DNA of 13,327 bases from Elusimicrobiota bacterium (GTDB taxonomy: Bacteria > Elusimicrobiota > Elusimicrobia > Elusimicrobiales > UBA9959): contig DMES01000019.1 in assembly GCA_003450815.1 (NCBI GenBank), positions 30,412 through 43,738 of the forward strand, given 5' to 3'. Numbering within the stretch: the first letter of the stretch is position 1; each line of letters starts with the position of its first letter. Position numbers and translations under genes: made by a program. This document shows, piece after piece, positions 13,326 through 13,327 of this stretch. The notes under the pieces were generated by a model. The model searched no databases, was not told the DNA's origin, and was given only the letters and a program-made list of their open reading frames with translations.

Positions 13326-13327
13326 AT

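Noticed and set aside
1..13327. tRNA or rRNA genes
   Set aside because: No cloverleaf with a GTTCRANYC arm and no rRNA-like conserved segment was seen on either strand.

Overview
The window reads as a compact bacterial chromosome segment of moderate GC content. It carries ten protein-coding genes and no tRNA, rRNA, CRISPR array or complete transposon. An outer-membrane-type beta-barrel protein, a lipoprotein-type serine hydrolase and a periplasmic-type polysaccharide deacetylase point to a Gram-negative (diderm) bacterium. The MEP isoprenoid pathway (ispH), queuosine synthesis (queG) and NAD synthesis (nadC) are present. The overall style (small operons, frequent lack of Shine-Dalgarno sites, many palindromic intergenic repeats) resembles uncultured groundwater lineages such as Elusimicrobiota. 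That placement is a weak inference, because no marker gene here settles it.

Layout. 27-2924 (minus) is a three-gene envelope group: an AmpH/AmpC-like serine hydrolase, a membrane-anchored NodB polysaccharide deacetylase and a DUF1207-type outer-membrane protein. The last two overlap by ATGA. It diverges at about 2925-3111 from a tightly coupled plus-strand glycan operon (3112-6617): a sugar nucleotidyltransferase, a GT2 glycosyltransferase and a polytopic GT-C-like membrane protein with a C-terminal TPR-like tail. These three would form a sugar-activation, transfer and membrane-step module. Convergent to it lies ispH (6624-8336, minus), which carries a second, UbiA-like membrane domain of about 280 residues.

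ispH and uvrB diverge across a 216-base gap containing three consecutive perfect hairpins, the last one touching the uvrB ATG. After uvrB come nadC, a minimal birA and queG, all on the plus strand. Each of the three gaps between these genes is occupied by a different inverted-repeat element: a REP-like GGGGACA hairpin, a TCAGAA-unit repeat and a GGGTATA-unit repeat. queG ends directly after its last cluster cysteine.

The window begins with a 26-base palindrome containing GACTTTTTCAG and ends with its complement CTGAAAAAGTC, the look of insertion-sequence ends. The window may therefore be bounded by repeats.

The strongest candidate for something new is the IspH-UbiA-like fusion. It would place the last enzyme of the MEP pathway on the same chain as a polyprenyl-transferase-like membrane domain. 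The glycan module with a TPR-tailed GT-C protein is a second candidate.
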